Positions 1-12,080 of a DNA stretch of 64,000 nucleotides are shown here, one piece after another. Source of the DNA: Episyrphus balteatus. Its lineage: Eukaryota > Arthropoda > Insecta > Diptera > Syrphidae. Both the position numbers and the translations under genes were made by a program. The notes under the pieces were generated by a model that saw only the letters and a program-made list of their open reading frames with translations, did not search any database and had not been told where the DNA came from. Where the stretch lies: the NCBI RefSeq assembly GCF_945859705.1, contig NC_079134.1:41430576-41494575 (forward strand). The letters run 5' to 3'. Positions within the stretch are counted from its first letter, which is position 1. Each line of letters opens with the position of its first letter.

Positions 1-564
1 TAAAGTTATGTTAAGCTATGACATGTGATTTTTGGGTTGGCAACAATTGCGAGGAACGATATGGAATTATGGAAACATAAATAAGAGAATATCGATTCTC
101 ATTGGTTTTTTTAATAGATTTTAACGAAAATGGGTGTGGTTTAATCTTTTTATGCAAAAAACAACCCCATTGCACATCAGTTCACCACACCAAAATAACG
201 TCTGTAAAAAAAAGGGGTGGTTTGGTTATTATTTTAATATAAATAATAACAAAGTGGGTATTACAAAATATGCTATGAATAATTATATTAATTAATAGAA
301 AAAAACATACTTATTTGCAATATTAGTTGGACAAATAAGAAGTTAAATTCAATTATGTCCCCCAAACCTTCATAAGTATACTTATGTTTTTTGAAGTTAT
401 ACTTCTTATGGGAGGGTGAGTATGAAAATTTTCTTTTTGACAAGAATGTCAAAGGGATTATGAGGCGATCACCCTGGGTAGCAGGGCTGTCGTTTCACCT
501 TAAGAGCAGGCAGTACTTTAGTATTTAAAAATGCAGTACGCAGTACGGCAAACATAAAACACAC

Positions 565-686
565 AACACGTTGCAAGTTACATGTTTCATGTGGCAAGTT
601 GTATGTGGCAAGCTGCATGTGGCAAATTGCGTGTGGTAAGTTGCATGTGGCAAGTTGCGTGTGGCAAGTTGCATGTGGGAAGTTGC
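565..686. repeat. 14-bp minisatellite, copy A
   Basis: About eight imperfect copies of a 14-bp unit, GTGGCAAGTTGCAT, run tandemly. Single-base variants are frequent. The array follows a stretch containing CAGTACGCAGTACGGC. The same unit on the opposite strand, next to a similar GTACTGCAT stretch, occurs at 58054-58230, so both belong to one dispersed repeat. The array is cut at 686 by the element starting at 687 and resumes at 1670. Confidence 0.8.
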
Positions 687-1669
687 CAGGGTTGGAAAAA
701 GCTCACATTTCATCTCAGCTCACAGCTCAGCTCAAATTTGAGCTAGCTCACTTTTGAGCTAGGTTTGAGCTGAGCTGAAAGTGAGCTGAGCTGAAAGTGA
801 GTGCCCCCAACTTCCAAAGCCTATATCTCGGAATTTTGAAGAAAATTTAAAAAAAAATTTTTTTGATGCCAAAAGGTAGCGGGGACTCTAACCTACATTT
901 GGGTACAACTAACATCCCTGTAGGTCCACGCGTTCTCAAACCGGGAGAACTTAAAAGTAAAAAAAAAATAGGCACGATTCTGAAAAAATAGGCATGATGT
1001 GGCGGTTTAACATGGAAGGCGATTTTTTAAAAATCTGACAATGTGCAAAGCGTAGGCCCATGACACAAGCTATCATTTGGCATCACTCCCAAAAATTGCT
1101 CTCAAGCGGTTTAGCTTCCAGGAGCGTTTAAAGATTCGGGGATTTTTCGAAAAAAAAAATTTACCCCAACTTTCAAAACCGATTTTCTCGGAATTTTGAA
1201 AAAAAATCGAAAAACCGGATTGTACCGGAATTTTTTTTTTATGATAAAAATAGAAATATTTTACTAAAAAAATAGAAATATATTTACTATCAAAAACACC
1301 AAGAGAAAAGATCACGAAAAATTATCTGTCTTATTTATAAAAATATCTATGTGTTAAAATAATTCCATTAATAACTAGAACCAAACATCTTAAGCTATGG
1401 TGTTATATAAAAGTTTAAAATATCTTCATATTTCATTATACTTTCCAAATAAAAAGCAATGTATCCTATCACCCATCACAGCTCAGCTCAGCTCACCCAA
1501 CAGCTCAGCTCACCTCACCGACAGCTCAGCTCAACCTTCAGCTCAGCTCACTTTCAGCTTAGCTCAAATGAGCTGAGCTATGGTACATAGCTCAAAAGTG
1601 AGCTAGCTCAAAATTTGAGCTGAGCTGTGAGCTGAGCTCAGCTAACTTTTGAGCTTTGTAGCAACCCTG
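687..1669. mobile_element. hAT-like non-autonomous element with AGCTC-rich terminal repeats
   Basis: The element starts CAGGGTTG and ends CAACCCTG. About 80 bp at each end are inverted repeats dominated by CAGCTCAGCTCA and GAGCTGAGCT motifs. The flanking 8-mers are GAAGTTGC on the left and CAAGTTCC on the right, each one change from CAAGTTGC, which is the unit of the surrounding minisatellite. This is what an 8-bp hAT target duplication would look like after one mutation on each side. CAG...CTG ends and 8-bp duplications are established hAT features. No transposase is visible. The core (about 800-1460) is AT-rich. Confidence 0.65.
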
Positions 1670-1947
1670 CAAGTTCCATATTGCTACTACTAGTGCTGAA
1701 GCACACACAATTCTCATAAAATTAACATATCGCACATTTTATGCGCAATTCATTTACTTTCGTTAACTATATACTGTACGTTCTGAACCGCACAACATGA
1801 GTAAATTTCACAGAATAAATTGAAAACTACATGGACGCAAGGAGGATGAAAAAATTAATTTATTGTTTTATTGATAAAAAAGTAAAAAAACTAAGTGTGG
1901 ATTAATTACTTAATAATAGAAATTAAAAATATCAAATGAAATTCATT

Positions 1948-2385
1948 GGGCACGTTCAAACACCTATCGGATAGGCTATCTGGGATACCCGTATCTGGAA
2001 TATCTTTTTGAACAAAGAGGTATCCAGATAGCTTGCCCAAGCAGCTACTAAAAAAATATGTAAATATTGAGAAGAGGAAACTTTTTCTTTTGAGCAAATT
2101 ACATTTTTTTTATTGTTGAAAAGTACTTGCACAATCGCTTTGACTTTATTTCTTGCAATTTTTTTTTATTTTGAAGCTAAATAATAGCCCGAAAAGTAAT
2201 CAAAATAAAAAAAAGCCAAATGTATATCAGCTGATCACTCGGATACCTGAGTTATACCAGAAATTCTGGGATACCTTCAGATTAGTTTTTGACAGAAAAT
2301 GGTTCGTTTCCTTGCTAATTTTTAACATTGTTTACAACAACAAAAAGCTATCCGATAGCTTTATGTTAGCTCTTTGAACGTGCCC
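1948..2385. mobile_element. Short TIR element, ends GGGCACGTTCAAA, 438 bp
   Basis: The left end GGGCACGTTCAAA matches the inverse of the right end TTTGAACGTGCCC. Both arms then carry the CTATCGGATAG / CTATCCGATAG motif. It is flanked by direct ATT repeats (945-947 in the 1.9-kb stretch, and 2386-2388). The element at 59301-59580 has related ends and an AAT flank, the same duplication read on the other strand. It is nested in the large element at the left edge of the window. No coding potential is seen. Confidence 0.7.
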
Positions 2386-2783
2386 ATTTATGTACATATA
2401 TTGAATGAGAAGTATAACTTCAGTCGCGTGTACATGTGTACACACACTCTTTTTTCTATTTCAACGTTTTTGCGATCTTCTCACAAAAACAAAACCATAT
2501 ATGTATATCTATACCTATCCAATAAAAATTTTACAAGATTAAATAACACCCATTTTCGCTTTACTCATTTAGTTCTGACCAATAAGAAAAATGTTAATCT
2601 ATTGTTTGTATTTCCATAATTCCATACCGTTCCTCGCAATTGTTGCCAACCCAAAAATCACATGTCATAGCTTAACATAACTTTAGAATTCGTAACTCTA
2701 GTTTTTCGTAACTTTGGTTTCGCGTAACTTTGACGCTCGTAACTCTGTCGCCCATAACTCTGGTATTCGTAACTTCGTCGGTT

Positions 2784-3271
2784 TCCCAAAAAGAAGTAAC
2801 TATTTTATTTCGATAAAGCCTTACAAAAATTAGGGGACTATTGGTAGAAATTTTTAAAACCAAAATTTTTCGTTCGGAAGAGTGGGTTGTATTAATATTA
2901 TTTTGAACCCAAATGAGAGGTTTGCCTGAAGTCAATATTCCAATATTTTATCGAAGTACTCTTGTTTTCCAAATTAACTATTAAATATTCAATTTTAACT
3001 ATTAAAATAGTGTTATAATGTGACTATTTAAATATGTAGTCAATAATGACTATTAAATAGTTATCTCGGTTTTAATAGTTAAAATAGTTATTTTTTCTCT
3101 GAGTGTATGGAAAATCAACTCAAACCATTACTTAGAATTTATGCAAAAGCTGTTCGTCCCTTCCCAAATCAAATCAGTAATAACAAACATCATAAAGGAT
3201 ATACATAATATTCTGCATTTTTTTTTTTTTTTTTGCGAAAGAACACCTCGTTTTTATCTAATGTGACACTT
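2784..3271. other. AT-rich spacer with degenerate ACTATTAAA repeats
   Basis: No gene is seen. Between about 2970 and 3090 the sequence repeats variants of ACTATTAAATAG and AATAGTTA, ending in CTCTGAGTGTATGG, which resembles the end of a further TIR element without a recognised partner. The rest is unremarkable AT-rich DNA. Confidence 0.5.
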
Positions 3272-3562
3272 CGCTGGCTGAGAATTATAGGGTTGTATGT
3301 CAACTCACCTTAGTTTTGAGAAAATCGATCTCAAAGTTTTTTTAAGGCTGGTTTTTGGATAAAAGAGTTACATTGCAGTAAAGTATTAATGCAATCTTAT
3401 AAAGGACCATAAAAAAAATTATAAAACCATGAAAAAAATATTAATTTCACCACAAAAAATGATTCTATGAGCATTTTTAAAAAATGACATACATAGAACC
3501 TTTTTATGAAAAAGTTTGTAAAAAAATTGAAAAAGGTTCTATGTTCAACATAGAACCTTATA

Positions 3563-4066
3563 CAGTAGTCCCTCGATAATGTGAACTAATTAAAACAAGG
3601 CGCTTTCAGATTTTAGAGGGATTCACATTACTGGAACTTTTTCCAATTCTCATTAAACTGATTAAAACAATATTTATAAGCAATGAATGTAGCACAAAAT
3701 ATTTGTTTGTACCTCAGTTTAAGCATATATTGAAAAAATTTTCAAAGATAAATAAAAAATAAAATTAATTAGGTACAAGTGCACTCGATTTCAAAACTTC
3801 AAAACTTAAAAAAAAAGTCATCTCATTCAATAACTATTTCTTAAGATTTTTCTAGACCAATAACAGTTGTCCATTATCCAGGATTAAAAAAAAAATTGCG
3901 TGTACGAACAAGAAAAAAACACACAAGCTTTTACAAAAGAAATTCACATTACCGAGTCTAAAAATTTTCAAAGTTCACATTATAGAGATGACAATGAAAA
4001 TTTTTGGTGATTCACATTTTAGAGAAATTCGCACTATCGGTAATTCACATTATCGAGGGACTACTG
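3563..4066. mobile_element. pogo/Tc1-mariner-like MITE, 504 bp
   Basis: The ends CAGTAGTCCCTCGATAATG and CATTATCGAGGGACTACTG are perfect inverted repeats (the match runs to GTGAA). The element is flanked by TA on both sides (3561-3562 and 4067-4068). A CAGTAGTCCCTCG end plus a TA duplication is typical of the pogo/Tigger branch of Tc1-mariner elements. The interior is AT-rich and non-coding. It is inserted inside the 3272-5731 element. Confidence 0.8.
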
Positions 4067-5243
4067 TAGTTATAAAGAGCTTACATGTAATAAATGGATT
4101 TTATATGGAAAAAAGTGACTTCATCGTGAAATAGACTGATTTAATTTAATTTTATTGAAGTTTTTCTATTTTAAATAACAGAAAAACATACCACAAATCA
4201 CGTTGTTGCATTTATAGAAAACAACAATTCCTGGCTTTGTTGAATTAGGTACACAGAAAAAGACATGGTTAAAAACAATTAGAATTTGTATTAAATCAAT
4301 TGAAAGCTTTTTTTGCCAAAAAGACAGTCGTCTTAAAACAATCATCTACGGTGCAAAATGTATGCCAAAAAAAATTGAAAGTTTGTTTAATATTTTAATT
4401 TTAATAAGAATGCACATAAAATTAATGAAAAATCATTTCAATCTTAGCAGGTATCTACACTTAAATTTTCTTAAGAAGAAAATTCTTGTTAAAATGAAGT
4501 TCACTTTGATTTTAACAAAGTTTAAACAAATTTTACTTATTTTTATTAGAAATCTTATTAATTTAAGAGGATTGGATTTTAGAGGAGTATCATCTTGATT
4601 CTAAGTGCCTTATTTGTCTCCATGTATAACGTAAGTAAATTTGCTTCAAGTTAAAAAAAGTTTTATTCGATGAAACTATTAATAGAAATAAACCAATATA
4701 ATTGTAAAGATGAATATAATGAAGAGTTCACTTCGGTTGGTAGAGTAAAATCTTGACCTTTGAAAAAAAAAAAAAATACTCAATTTTCCAACTAAATATT
4801 AAAAAAAAAAATAGTTAATTTTTTGTTTAATATTTTTGTTTTTTGGGTACTAAGGTTAAAGCTGAATCTCGTTTACAGTTGCTTTATCCTAGTATATCTT
4901 GCCATCGGATTTAGGTTTTTCCGAAGGTACCTTTTATGTATGTACTTTTTGAGTCTTGACTTCTTTTGTTTTAAGTTAAGGAATCTAAGTGTTTCTTTAA
5001 CTTTTGGTTTATTAATACGAACTATGAAATTCCCAAACCTCAATTATGAAAAAAAAAGTTTTCAAAAAATCACTTTTAAAAAACATTACTCTAATTTAAT
5101 TATGATGGAAGAATATCTAGGTTAGGTAATCCGAATGAATCATTGCAAAAGTTAAGGTTGGATAGTATATATTTTGGTTTAAAGAGTTCAGAACGAGATA
5201 CAAAAATTCTTTGCTGTTTAGCAAAAGCCCAGGAGCGAAATCC

Positions 5244-5337
5244 GCTAACTTGATAGTCGATTGTTGATAGTCAAAAACGACGAATTGTAGAGCAAAATCG
5301 TCGTTTTTGACTGTCAACTATTGACTATCAAGTTAGC
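5244..5337. repeat. Long hairpin, arms about 40 bp
   Basis: GCTAACTTGATAGTCGATTG at the left is mirrored by a right arm ending ACTATCAAGTTAGC. The arms also share TAGTCAAAAACGACGA / TCGTCGTTTTTGACTG. The loop is about 12 bp. The arms carry a few mismatches. It could be a small foldback element inserted into the larger element around it. The window offers no evidence of transcription. Confidence 0.75.
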
Positions 5338-6063
5338 CGATCCCACCCCTGTTATTCAATACCAGCAAAAACATCAAAAGAGATTTTATTTTTACTTTAG
5401 TTAAAAAAAGATCATTTCCATAAGATTTCATTTTGAAAAATTTGCGCAAAAAGTTGTATGTAACTTAAAGCAATGTACTTTTTTGTTTTAAATAAATCAG
5501 TAAAAGGGTTCTATGTAGCAATTTGAATAACATAGAACCTTAATATATTAATACTTTTATGTGAAATTATGAAAGTTGTATGTCTTTTTTACCTTTACCG
5601 TCCCCATTAATTTCTTTCTAATTTTTTTTTTTAATTTTATCTGAAAGCCGTTGAAATTACGAAAATGTTGGTGCATAAAACTCATTTTTTGTATTTTGTA
5701 TGAAATACACCCTTATAATTCTCAGCCAGCGACTTGTAGAAATTCAATCTATTTTCTTTGAGGTTTTAACGTAGTTTCCCATTGGAATTTCATGCGATCT
5801 AGATTCGGGGACTTTTTATCAATTTTTTTACAGTTCGGAGACTAAGAGCGAAAATTCAGAGTAGTCACTCAAATAAAATTTAACTCAAGTGAACATTTGC
5901 TCTAGCGTTTGAGCCACTTCAGCTATTTGTTACGTTAAGAAAACCTAAGGGTTTCTTTACTTTTAGCTTATGAATTTCAACTGAGAAAATTCATCTCAAA
6001 CTTGAGCTTGAGAAAAAATTTAACTTGAGTTACAACTGAATTCCGCTCTAAGAGTATTTGCAG

Positions 6064-6599
6064 AGGTGCGTTCTTTTTCTAACAATAGTCAACGATCGTT
6101 GTTATGTCAAAAATTATTGTTGAAGTGCCATTGTTAGAAATCGTTGGATTTTTTACAAATAATTTAGGAACGATTTATTGTTAGAGATTGTTAGACTGTC
6201 AAACCACCAGCTAAATTTCTTTTGAGAATACTTTTATTTCTATTATTATAACAAAAAAAATTGTTTTTTATTCACAATAAATTATCTTTCATCAAAAAAT
6301 TACAAAACTCTCTTTTTATTTTCATTTTTTCCGCTTTTTTCCAAAAAAAAAACTTTGAGTTTGTTTTGTAAACAAAACATACACTTTGACACATCAACAA
6401 TCTCATGAATGTTCAACTCATATGATGGAGGTGAGTTGGAAATAGTTACGATTTGTAACTATTTGACACTTCAAAACGAGTTTAGGAACGATGTTCATCT
6501 GTCAAATAGTTATAAATCGTAACTATTTTGTAGTTTAGGAACGACAAAAGTTAACGATAGTTAACAATAGTTAACTATTGTTAGAAAAAGAACGCACCT
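6064..6599. mobile_element. MITE with ends AGGTGCGTTCTTTTTCTAAC, 536 bp
   Basis: The left terminus AGGTGCGTTCTTTTTCTAAC is exactly mirrored by GTTAGAAAAAGAACGCACCT at the right. Multiple AACAATAG / TTAACGAT motifs follow on both sides. Direct CAG repeats flank it (6061-6063 and 6600-6602). It is non-coding. It sits immediately left of the next TIR element (6614-7686). Confidence 0.75.
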
Positions 6600-6613
6600 C
6601 AGGAGAAGATTTA

Positions 6614-7686
6614 TGTCGTTTTCTTTCACTCCAATGAGAGTACCCTTTTAGTACTTATTTTTGCACTTTTGAAGGTTTTGTGTTCTTTGACGCCACAAAA
6701 GTGTAAAAAAAAAATTACTCCGGAGTGATTTTAGTACTACGGAGTACCCCGGATTTACTCTATATTTTAGTCAGATTTACACCGATTTGCACACACACTT
6801 ATGAATTTGAAGTTTGACATTTTAAAATTTTGTTTGAAAAGTGAAAAATGCGAAAAGTTTTTTTTTCCAAACTCTTTTGTTATTAACAAAAACAACCATT
6901 ATGAATATATTTTTTATTGTATTATATTCCGCCAGATATATTTCTTCCATTTTTTCGTTAATTCTTCACTTTTTCCAAAATTAAATTGAAAACCGAATAA
7001 AAAAAATTTTCAGCCAGTGTTCTTCATCAATAACAAAAAAATCCTGTGCCATATAGCAAAAAAATCCCATTTTTTTTCTGCGTTGATGGGATATTTTTAT
7101 TTTACAATTATCAAACTAAGGGTGTGTGTCAATTAGGCTGAAAACCCCGATCAGAAGCGTAATGAAAAATATACCAAAAGTAAAACTAAGTCCACTTCTA
7201 CACGAAGACGCAAAGCGCGAGACGCACATAAGAGCAAAGGAGAAATAAGTTCGAAAAAAAGGGAAGGAAGATTTTCTACCGTGAGTCTCCGGTAAAAAAT
7301 TTTGTGACTCTTTTTGACGTTTCCCTTTGATCTTGTTCTTTTTTTTTTTGCTGTTCGGCTTTATTTTATTTCTTCGGTTGCGTCATACGAAAACAAGAAC
7401 AAAATACGTACCGAAATAAAAATCAAAAGGAAATTGGAAGATGATTTCTGCGCCTTCCGTCTTCGTGTATTATGCTTCATATGTTATTAATATTAATTTT
7501 TCTTTTCAATTCATAAAATGTTTTCCCTAGGCCTGTTATCACTATTTTTTTCAAGGAAATTATCCATTTTCGCCTTGTCACACACACAATTATACATAAA
7601 AAAAAATTACTCTCATTACGTTCTTTCACTCCAGAAAAAGGAGTAAAAATTTATAGTACTCCTTAATAGAGTGAAAGAAAACGACA
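6614..7686. mobile_element. TIR element with ends TGTCGTTTTCTTTCACTC, TSD TTA
   Basis: TGTCGTTTTCTTTCACTC at the left is the inverse of GAGTGAAAGAAAACGACA at the right. TTA flanks both ends (6611-6613 and 7687-7689), which fits a PIF/Harbinger-type 3-bp duplication. Inside, a second inverted layer is visible: GTGTGTGTCAATTAGGC near 7122 against GCCTTGTCACACACAC near 7575, and TACACGAAGACG near 7198 against CGTCTTCGTGTA near 7458. Another small element probably lies nested there. No transposase is seen. Confidence 0.7.
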
Positions 7687-7689
7687 TTA

Positions 7690-9480
7690 ATTTAAGATTC
7701 TGACACGGAAGGATCGAATACCAACCAAATAATGATTCGATTTTCTTTTATTTTTGAGTCTTTTTTCTCGTGTTTTTATATACTTTTTCGTAGTTTTTTT
7801 TTTTTTTTTTTTCTTAAAAAACTGCATACTAAGTTCTGCGATTTTTAAATTTTTTTTCAATTGCATTTCATCAATTTTGTTCGGCCGACAGCTTGATTTT
7901 TATTTTTCTTCAGAACACATGGACTTCGAATGTCCCATTTTCCTGTAAAACATGTTTAAAAAACCCACTTTAAAAAAACGTACCCACTGTTCTATGCAAC
8001 TTTGACTCAATTCAAATCCAATTTTTTTAATTATAATATCTATAAAAAGGTGATGTGATGTAGAAAAATTCTGACTAATTATTCGGTTTCGAGTTCAACA
8101 CATCAAAAACATTCGAAAAAGAATAGCTTAGTTTATACCAAAAAAAAAAATTGTTGATCAGTGTTAACAACAATGTTTTATGTACATGTGTTGCCTGTTT
8201 CAGGATATTCCATAGGACACTGGGCTGACAGATATTTATTTCAACTGGAAATTATTCACTATTTTCGCGTTAAGAAAAAGTTTGAGCTTTAAACATTTTA
8301 ATCACTGTGCGAATAGTGCACCTGCGTCGAAGTCCGTTTATTTTAATTTGAGTTTGAAAGATAGTACAATTGAGTTTGATTTGGCAATGCATATTAAAAT
8401 TAACTTATTAGAAGTTGAGATGCACGATTAACACTTTGCATTAACTTTTATTCATTAAATACATTTTTAATTTTTAGGTATTTACACGATGAGCATCTTT
8501 TTACTTTTTATTAAAGAGTTTTAGTTTTAAAATGTTTGGAAGTCCTTATCAGTAGAAGTAAAGCCTCCTGATAAGGACCTCCAAAAATTAATACAAACCC
8601 TTAAATTCCTTTTTCCTGCAAAGATAATGTTTATTTCATTATATGTTTAAGCTTTTTCCTTATTTGGCGCGTTTTAGATCTCGATGTCGAGTAGATTTAA
8701 AATCTTCCAAGCTTTACACTAGTGATCCTGGTACATAGTTATAAAGTAACATTGTCACACCCGCAACAATTTAAAACACCCAGTTTAGTCATTCTGGTGA
8801 AGGAGTTAAGCCCAAAAATATTTGTATTCGTAAAAATTTGGTTGAGAGTTTTTTGGGTGACATTTTTAAATATGTTATCAGATTTTGTGTCCAAATATGT
8901 ACTAAAAAAATAAAAATAAATATTACAGTAAAAAAATATAACTAAGATATGTTTTTATAGTTTTTTAAGGCAGCCAAACACTAATGGGACAATCTTGCCC
9001 CCACTTCCCCTACATAAAATACTCAGCGAGCATCTTGGCCGAACTCCTCATCCAATAAGATAAAAGTTCTATGATAGATAGAAAGACAAGTTTGATGCCT
9101 TTTCCGTCCTACGATTGTATTGCTAATATTTTCATAGCAAGACTCACAACTTCGTTAATTCTAAGGGGGGAAAGACCCGGATATTTAAAAAAAAAAAAAC
9201 TGTGACCCCCGGATCAAATCCTTGAAGGCACAGATGCTTTATTGCTTCTTTCCTCCGTATTCAATCATACAATGCCCTATAACCTCGACTTTGAATCTTT
9301 TTCTTCTCGAATAATTCTTAAATAATATCGCAGGAAAAAAACTTAGCCTTTGATTTGGTGAAATTAGAAATCTCCTATAAGCCTCTGATTAATTAACTAT
9401 GACAAATGATGAAAGTAAGCTCATAATATTAATCACAATTGTTTGAATTCCTTAAAGAAATAACTTGTGTGCTTGTGCAT
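7690..9480. other. No gene found; AT-rich DNA with one small hairpin
   Basis: No reading frame with coding character is visible on either strand. A perfect 11-bp stem, GTCCTTATCAG / CTGATAAGGAC, at 8542-8552 and 8568-8578 encloses a 15-bp loop. The rest is simple AT-rich sequence with A and T runs. Confidence 0.6.
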
Positions 9481-11110
9481 TCAATTTCAATTCCAACTCG
9501 AAAACAAAATAAAGCACCACCTTACTGCTTACTGCGCACAGTGCACTCACTAGCAGCAAAGTAAACAAAAAACTGGTCCTTAAGCCGGCAAAAATCCATC
9601 CAGCTCAAGTCGCAAAAACCTCTGTCGAAAGATCAAGACTCGCGAGAGATTAAACATTTTCCAGACAATTTATCATGTTGTTGGTGATGGTGTGTACCGC
9701 ATTTTCCATTGTCGAATCAATATGCTGTCTGCGTCGGTAGAAGGAATTTTTCCCTGCCTGATGGGAAATGGCAAAAAAGTGAATGTAGTGGTTTACAAAT
9801 AGTTCGATGATGATGATGATGGCGGCGGCTCATTGTTTTTTTGGGAAAGTAAAGAGAGTTCAATATGATCAAACTGAAGCAGGATGAGGCCGCTGAGTGC
9901 ACTCCTCCGACACCACCTTCACCGCCTTCTCAAACGCCACCGTCGCACCATTACCGTTATACTGTTACCGCCACCGCTAAAGGCTTCAGGGAACTCTTAT
10001 ACGCCAACACACATATGGTGATGTGTATGGTCGTCGTCGCGTCGATCTTATAGTGGAAGAGCGCAATGCTAGAGCACTTTGCAAATGGCTACAAGCGTGG
10101 GAGATGACGTTTTTTTTTACTATGTATTCCTTATGTGCGCGGTAAGCTAATTGCTTTAATGGCAGCTGGCGCTGCTAAACTCATGTTCTCCTGCAGCTGG
10201 TATAGAAGGTGAAGCCGTTTCAACTTCAACTAGACTTCGTTAATCAAATTCAAAGGCCACGGGGACTGTAATTAATCCTTTCGCCCATTAGGCGCGCGCA
10301 AAGTCAAGTCGAGTTCGAATTGAGTGTCCTTTTGCCAAACATTCTCTCTCTCCCCATATAATAGTAATAATAATAATAATAATGGCTATAGTGATTTCAC
10401 TTTTCTTCAGAAAAAAAAAAAAAACAAATTTTCACTTTCATTTGGCTCAAAAAGTTAGACTCTAACGCAAACAAAACGTATAAACGCAAGCCGCTTCTTA
10501 TAAGCTTGCAAATTAAGGAAACACACTTTTTTTTTCCTTCTTTATTTGTAATCTGTTTTTATTTATCGTGCGGCCATTAATTCTTTTTATGTTTTTTGCT
10601 TTAATACGAGAGTAGTATATTGCTGGATGTTGTAGTACGTTTGCGCCAACGTGATTTTTTTTTTAACAAATGCGGTTGAAGTGCAAAGGCTGTTAATTTG
10701 CATTTATAATACTCGTCTTAAGTATGTACGAATATATACGAGTTAAATAAACTAACTTTAACTCTAACTAACTGTCTGTTAATTCAAACACAATTCACCA
10801 AAAAAAAAAAAACATTCTAATATGGTTAAAGTTCAACTTTTATTTATTTTGTTGGTGCTCCTTTATAGTGAGCGATATGGATGGAGCGGAGCGCGGTGGA
10901 GTGCAGCAATGTGCATGCATAAATCATTTAAATTTTTTTTTTAAGTTAAGCCAAGCCGGATTGTATATACGCGCCATAGTCGTCGTCGGTCGTCATGCCA
11001 TTGCCATATCTATCCATATTCCACCACAAGGAAATGCTGCACTGCAAAGACATTTTCAATTCATGTGAACGGAATTTTTTGAAGCGAATTCTTTTAAACC
11101 AACCAACCCA
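9481..11110. other. GC-balanced, complex non-coding block
   Basis: Compared with its surroundings this block has clearly more G and C, fewer homopolymer runs and no transposon ends. It includes (GAT)n near 9807, (AAT)n near 10363, a Pro/Thr-type short frame at 9865-10053 without recognisable homology, and CAGCTGG/GCAGCTGG pairs near 10164-10200. Such islands in fly introns are often regulatory DNA. That is an inference from composition only. Confidence 0.35.
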
Positions 11111-11560
11111 GACAATCAACCGCTAATATAGTGGGTGAGTTGGGGTTTTTTTTGGTTAAACAGTTGCCAGTTATACACTGAAAATAAATTTAACTTGGGA
11201 GAAATACCATTTAAATTCATACTAAAAAACTGAAAAACTGGCCTTTGCATTTTATTGTTCAACGAAGTTCAAAGATTTCAATGATATTCGCACAATGTCA
11301 TCACCGTAAATAGCTAGATGTTTGAAACTGCTAGTAATTAATGAAAAACTTTTCCGGGCTTAGTCCAAGAAATTTAGGAAATTTAGTACCTACAGAATAG
11401 TTGAGAAAAATAAATTTATATATTTTCGTAGTTGTTATCGACGAAGAATTACACTCCCTAAAGCATTTTGGACATGCTTTAGGGACCCCAAAATTTCTTA
11501 TTTTTTTTATGGAGTTTAAAGATCGAAAATGTGGGAAAGTGTTGGCTACTCAAACTGAAA

Positions 11561-12080
11561 TAAAATGCGCGACTGGGGTCGCACGTACTTGCTCTTGCAT
11601 TTCAAAGCACTTTTATGTTAGTTTACTTGTAGATTTTAAGAGCTGACTCTATACATATAAATTTAAAAAAAAATTGATATTGAGGAAGAGTCGACATTTA
11701 TTTTATTTGACTTTTTTGGAAAAAACAAAAATGCAGTTTTATTGCAATCGAATATGCAAATTGAATATTACGTCTGCAAAGTTTAATCAAAATTGTTAGA
11801 GCCGTTTTCGAGATATTTGGTTTAAATTGGAGCAATGGGAGGTACGCTTTCTAAGCGAGATATAAAAAAAAACAAACAAAAATCAAGTTTCAGAATTCCA
11901 TTAAAATCAGCTGTACCAAATTTGAAGAAAATCCGTCCACGAGACCCATTTTTTTGGACTCCTCCCTCATCGTAATGTTGGTTTTAATTAAAACCTCAAA
12001 TTTTTTTTTGACACGCAACCAATTTGTTTCAGAATATTTTTTTAAAGCTAAATCGAGTGAGGCCAAATAAATGCATACCA
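11561..12080. repeat. Dispersed repeat fragment with conserved GCACGACTGGGTCGCACGT-type core
   Basis: A stretch of about 37 bp here (core GCGACTGGGGTCGCACGTAC) recurs at 26257-26293 with one substitution and one gap, although flanking DNA differs. Further right, AATCAAAATTGTTAGAGCC followed by GTTTTCGAGA recurs at 26750-26775 and, inverted, at 23455-23500. TTTGAAGAAAATCCGT also recurs inverted near 23440. These are pieces of one dispersed family. Its class is not identified. Confidence 0.55.

Larger units (their letters stand above)
1..2783. mobile_element. Right part of a large TIR DNA element, interrupted by other insertions
   Basis: The first ~130 bases reappear inverted at about 2610-2687, and the inverted match continues outward on the right to about 2783. 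The outer ends are built from repeated GTAACTCTG/GTAACTTTG blocks about 16-17 bp apart, a subterminal-repeat design. The compact copy at 63541-64000 shows the same arms (RC GAGTTACG blocks) and lets the two be aligned. The left end of this copy is outside the window. Between the arms sit unrelated insertions: a minisatellite-bearing repeat, a hAT-like element and a short TIR element. A perfect 16-bp palindrome, CATAAGTATACTTATG, lies at 371-386. No transposase reading frame is visible, so this is non-autonomous or gutted. The superfamily is not assigned. Confidence 0.7.
3272..5731. mobile_element. TIR element, ends CGCTGGCTGAGAATTATA, carrying a nested pogo-like MITE
   Basis: The left end CGCTGGCTGAGAATTATAG is the inverse of the right end TATAATTCTCAGCCAGCG, and similarity continues about 10 bp inward. 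Direct ACTT repeats flank it (3268-3271 and 5732-5735). A second inverted motif inside, around AGGTTCTATGTT, occurs near 3535-3560 and again near 5510-5540. After removing the nested 504-bp element about 1.95 kb remains, without a transposase frame. The superfamily is not assigned. Confidence 0.7.

Noticed and set aside
9865..10053. Pro/Thr-rich 62-codon frame as a gene
   Set aside because: Low-complexity translation of trinucleotide-rich DNA, no splice signals and no recognised homology; minus-strand frames overlap it equally well.
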